From Ferrovibrio terrae (GTDB lineage: Bacteria > Pseudomonadota > Alphaproteobacteria > Ferrovibrionales > Ferrovibrionaceae): a stretch of DNA of 64,000 nucleotides. Under the pieces are notes generated by a model. The model was not told the DNA's origin, searched no databases, and worked only from the letters and a program-made list of their open reading frames with translations. Location: the NCBI RefSeq assembly GCF_007197755.1, contig NZ_CP041636.1:2640001-2704000 (forward strand), written 5' to 3'. A program made the translations under genes and the position numbers. Below are positions 63,163 to 64,000 of this stretch, one piece after another (the first letter of the stretch is position 1; every line of letters begins with the position of its first letter).

Positions 63163-64000
63163 ATGACCACCTCTATCGTCATCAACGCCGAATCCGGCAC
63201 GGCGCGGCAGCATGGTGCTGCGGCGTTGCGCGATCTGATCCATACGGCGGCCGCCAAGGCGGGCCAGCCTGATGTTGATGTGCAGATGGTGGCGCCCGCC
63301 CAACTGCCGCGCGCGCTTGCCGCTGCCGCGCAGGGCAGCACGGAGATCTGGGTTGGCGGCGGCGACGGCACGCTGCGCTCGGCCGCTGAACTGGCGATGA
63401 AGCGCGACATCGTGCTGGGTGTGCTGCCGCTGGGCACCATGAACCTGCTGGCGCGCGACCTGAATATCCCGCTGGAAATCGAGAATGCGGTGGCGGCCCT
63501 TTGCGCCTCCACGGTAGCGGCCATTGATGTCGGACGGGTGAACCAGAGCCTGTTCCTTAACAAGTCGGCACTTGGCCTCTATCCGGAAATGGTGGTGGAC
63601 CGTGAGCGGCGCCGGCGCCTGTTCGGCCTGAACAAATGGCCAGCCATGATCCGGTCAGCCTGGCGCGCGGTGCGGCGCCACCGGATGATGGAAATCACCA
63701 TCGACCATCACGGTCAGCGATCCGAGATACTGTCGCCGGCCATTGTGGTGGCGGTCGGCAGCTATGAATTCAATGCCGGTCGACTGTTCAACCGTTCCGA
63801 TCTGCAGAGCGGCGAACTGACCATTTATGTCAGTCATGAGAAAACCTGGCTCGGTTCAGCCAGCCAGCTGGCCAAGCTGTTCCTCGGCACACTGCAGAAC
63901 GATCCGTCGCTGCAGGTGATCAAGGCGCACAGCCTGAACATCGATTTCCGCCGCACCAAGCCGGTCGCCAATGACGGCGAGATCGATATGCTGAAAGGCC
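63163..64000 (+). CDS. Diacylglycerol/lipid kinase family protein, 3' end cut by the window
   Basis: 279 residues are visible, without a stop. The domain is a DAGK catalytic fold: VINAESGTARQHG at the start, GGGDGTLRSAAELAM near residue 63, GVLPLGTMNLLARDLNIP near 86, and the second domain with VVAVGSYEFNAGRLFNRSD. It resembles YegS/BmrU-type lipid kinases; the acceptor lipid is unknown. It lies 11 nt after exoD, so co-transcription is likely. Confidence 0.9.
   Translation, partial: MTTSIVINAESGTARQHGAAALRDLIHTAAAKAGQPDVDVQMVAPAQLPRALAAAAQGSTEIWVGGGDGTLRSAAELAMKRDIVLGVLPLGTMNLLARDLNIPLEIENAVAALCASTVAAIDVGRVNQSLFLNKSALGLYPEMVVDRERRRRLFGLNKWPAMIRSAWRAVRRHRMMEITIDHHGQRSEILSPAIVVAVGSYEFNAGRLFNRSDLQSGELTIYVSHEKTWLGSASQLAKLFLGTLQNDPSLQVIKAHSLNIDFRRTKPVANDGEIDMLKG

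Overview
The window looks like a stretch of alphaproteobacterial chromosome. It is GC-rich by eye, densely packed with short gaps, and has long antisense shadow ORFs opposite nearly every gene. Supporting traits are a phasin, a UbiK-type accessory factor, a COQ9-like TetR protein, LivGFKHM, a MetH split into two genes behind an ArsR-methyltransferase fusion, and a phoR-pst-phoU-phoB block. A Rhodospirillales-type relative is plausible, but no rRNA or other decisive marker is present. I recognised no tRNA, rRNA, CRISPR array, prophage, transposase or defence island. About 67 genes are called, two of them cut by the window edges.

Layout: 1-10.7 kb is a mostly minus-strand housekeeping run: dienelactone hydrolase, two MaoC proteins, ychF, pth, rplY, prs, a putative lipoprotein, pgeF, midA, lgt and lysS. 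From 10.8 to 15.1 kb the plus strand carries ubiK, ybjN, proC, a TetR/COQ9-like gene, a phasin, csaA and a DUF2914 protein. A two-component system and a MarR gene (15.1-17.6 kb, minus) face ilvE (plus). From 18.7 to 26.6 kb the minus strand carries a PAS protein, moaE-moaD, pgsA, uvrC, folB, a pteridine-reductase-like SDR and uvrB. An orphan rfbB and a 10-bp repeat tract precede the liv operon (28.2-32.8 kb, minus). An EamA transporter, hrpB, a response regulator, soxZ-soxY, terC and hutG follow.

From 40.1 to 47.9 kb lies a complete phosphate regulon: phoR, an array of Pho-box repeats, then pstS-pstC-pstA-pstB-phoU-phoB and a strong terminator. After an mlaC-like gene, 48.7-54.4 kb forms a methionine-cycle operon: ArsR-methyltransferase, metF, and metH in two pieces. 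GFA, GNAT and methyltransferase genes follow, then two SDRs, a BASS-like transporter, two small unknowns, an ArsR-CDF metal module, a second methyltransferase, a second terC, exoD and a truncated diacylglycerol kinase gene.

The more interesting signals are regulatory. A perfect 15-bp inverted repeat covers the promoter and start codon of the ArsR-CDF pair. A second AT-rich palindrome sits at the start of the ArsR-methyltransferase gene. There are four phased Pho-box-like repeats, a probable PhaR-type operator before the phasin, three DnaA-box-like 9-mers upstream of uvrC, and a helically phased decamer tract. Strong hairpins follow both solute-binding-protein genes. I saw no convincing wholly new multi-gene system. 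The best protein-level leads are an orphan SoxYZ pair with a variant carrier C-terminus, a PTR1-like SDR next to folB, and a CDF-like exporter without a cytoplasmic domain.
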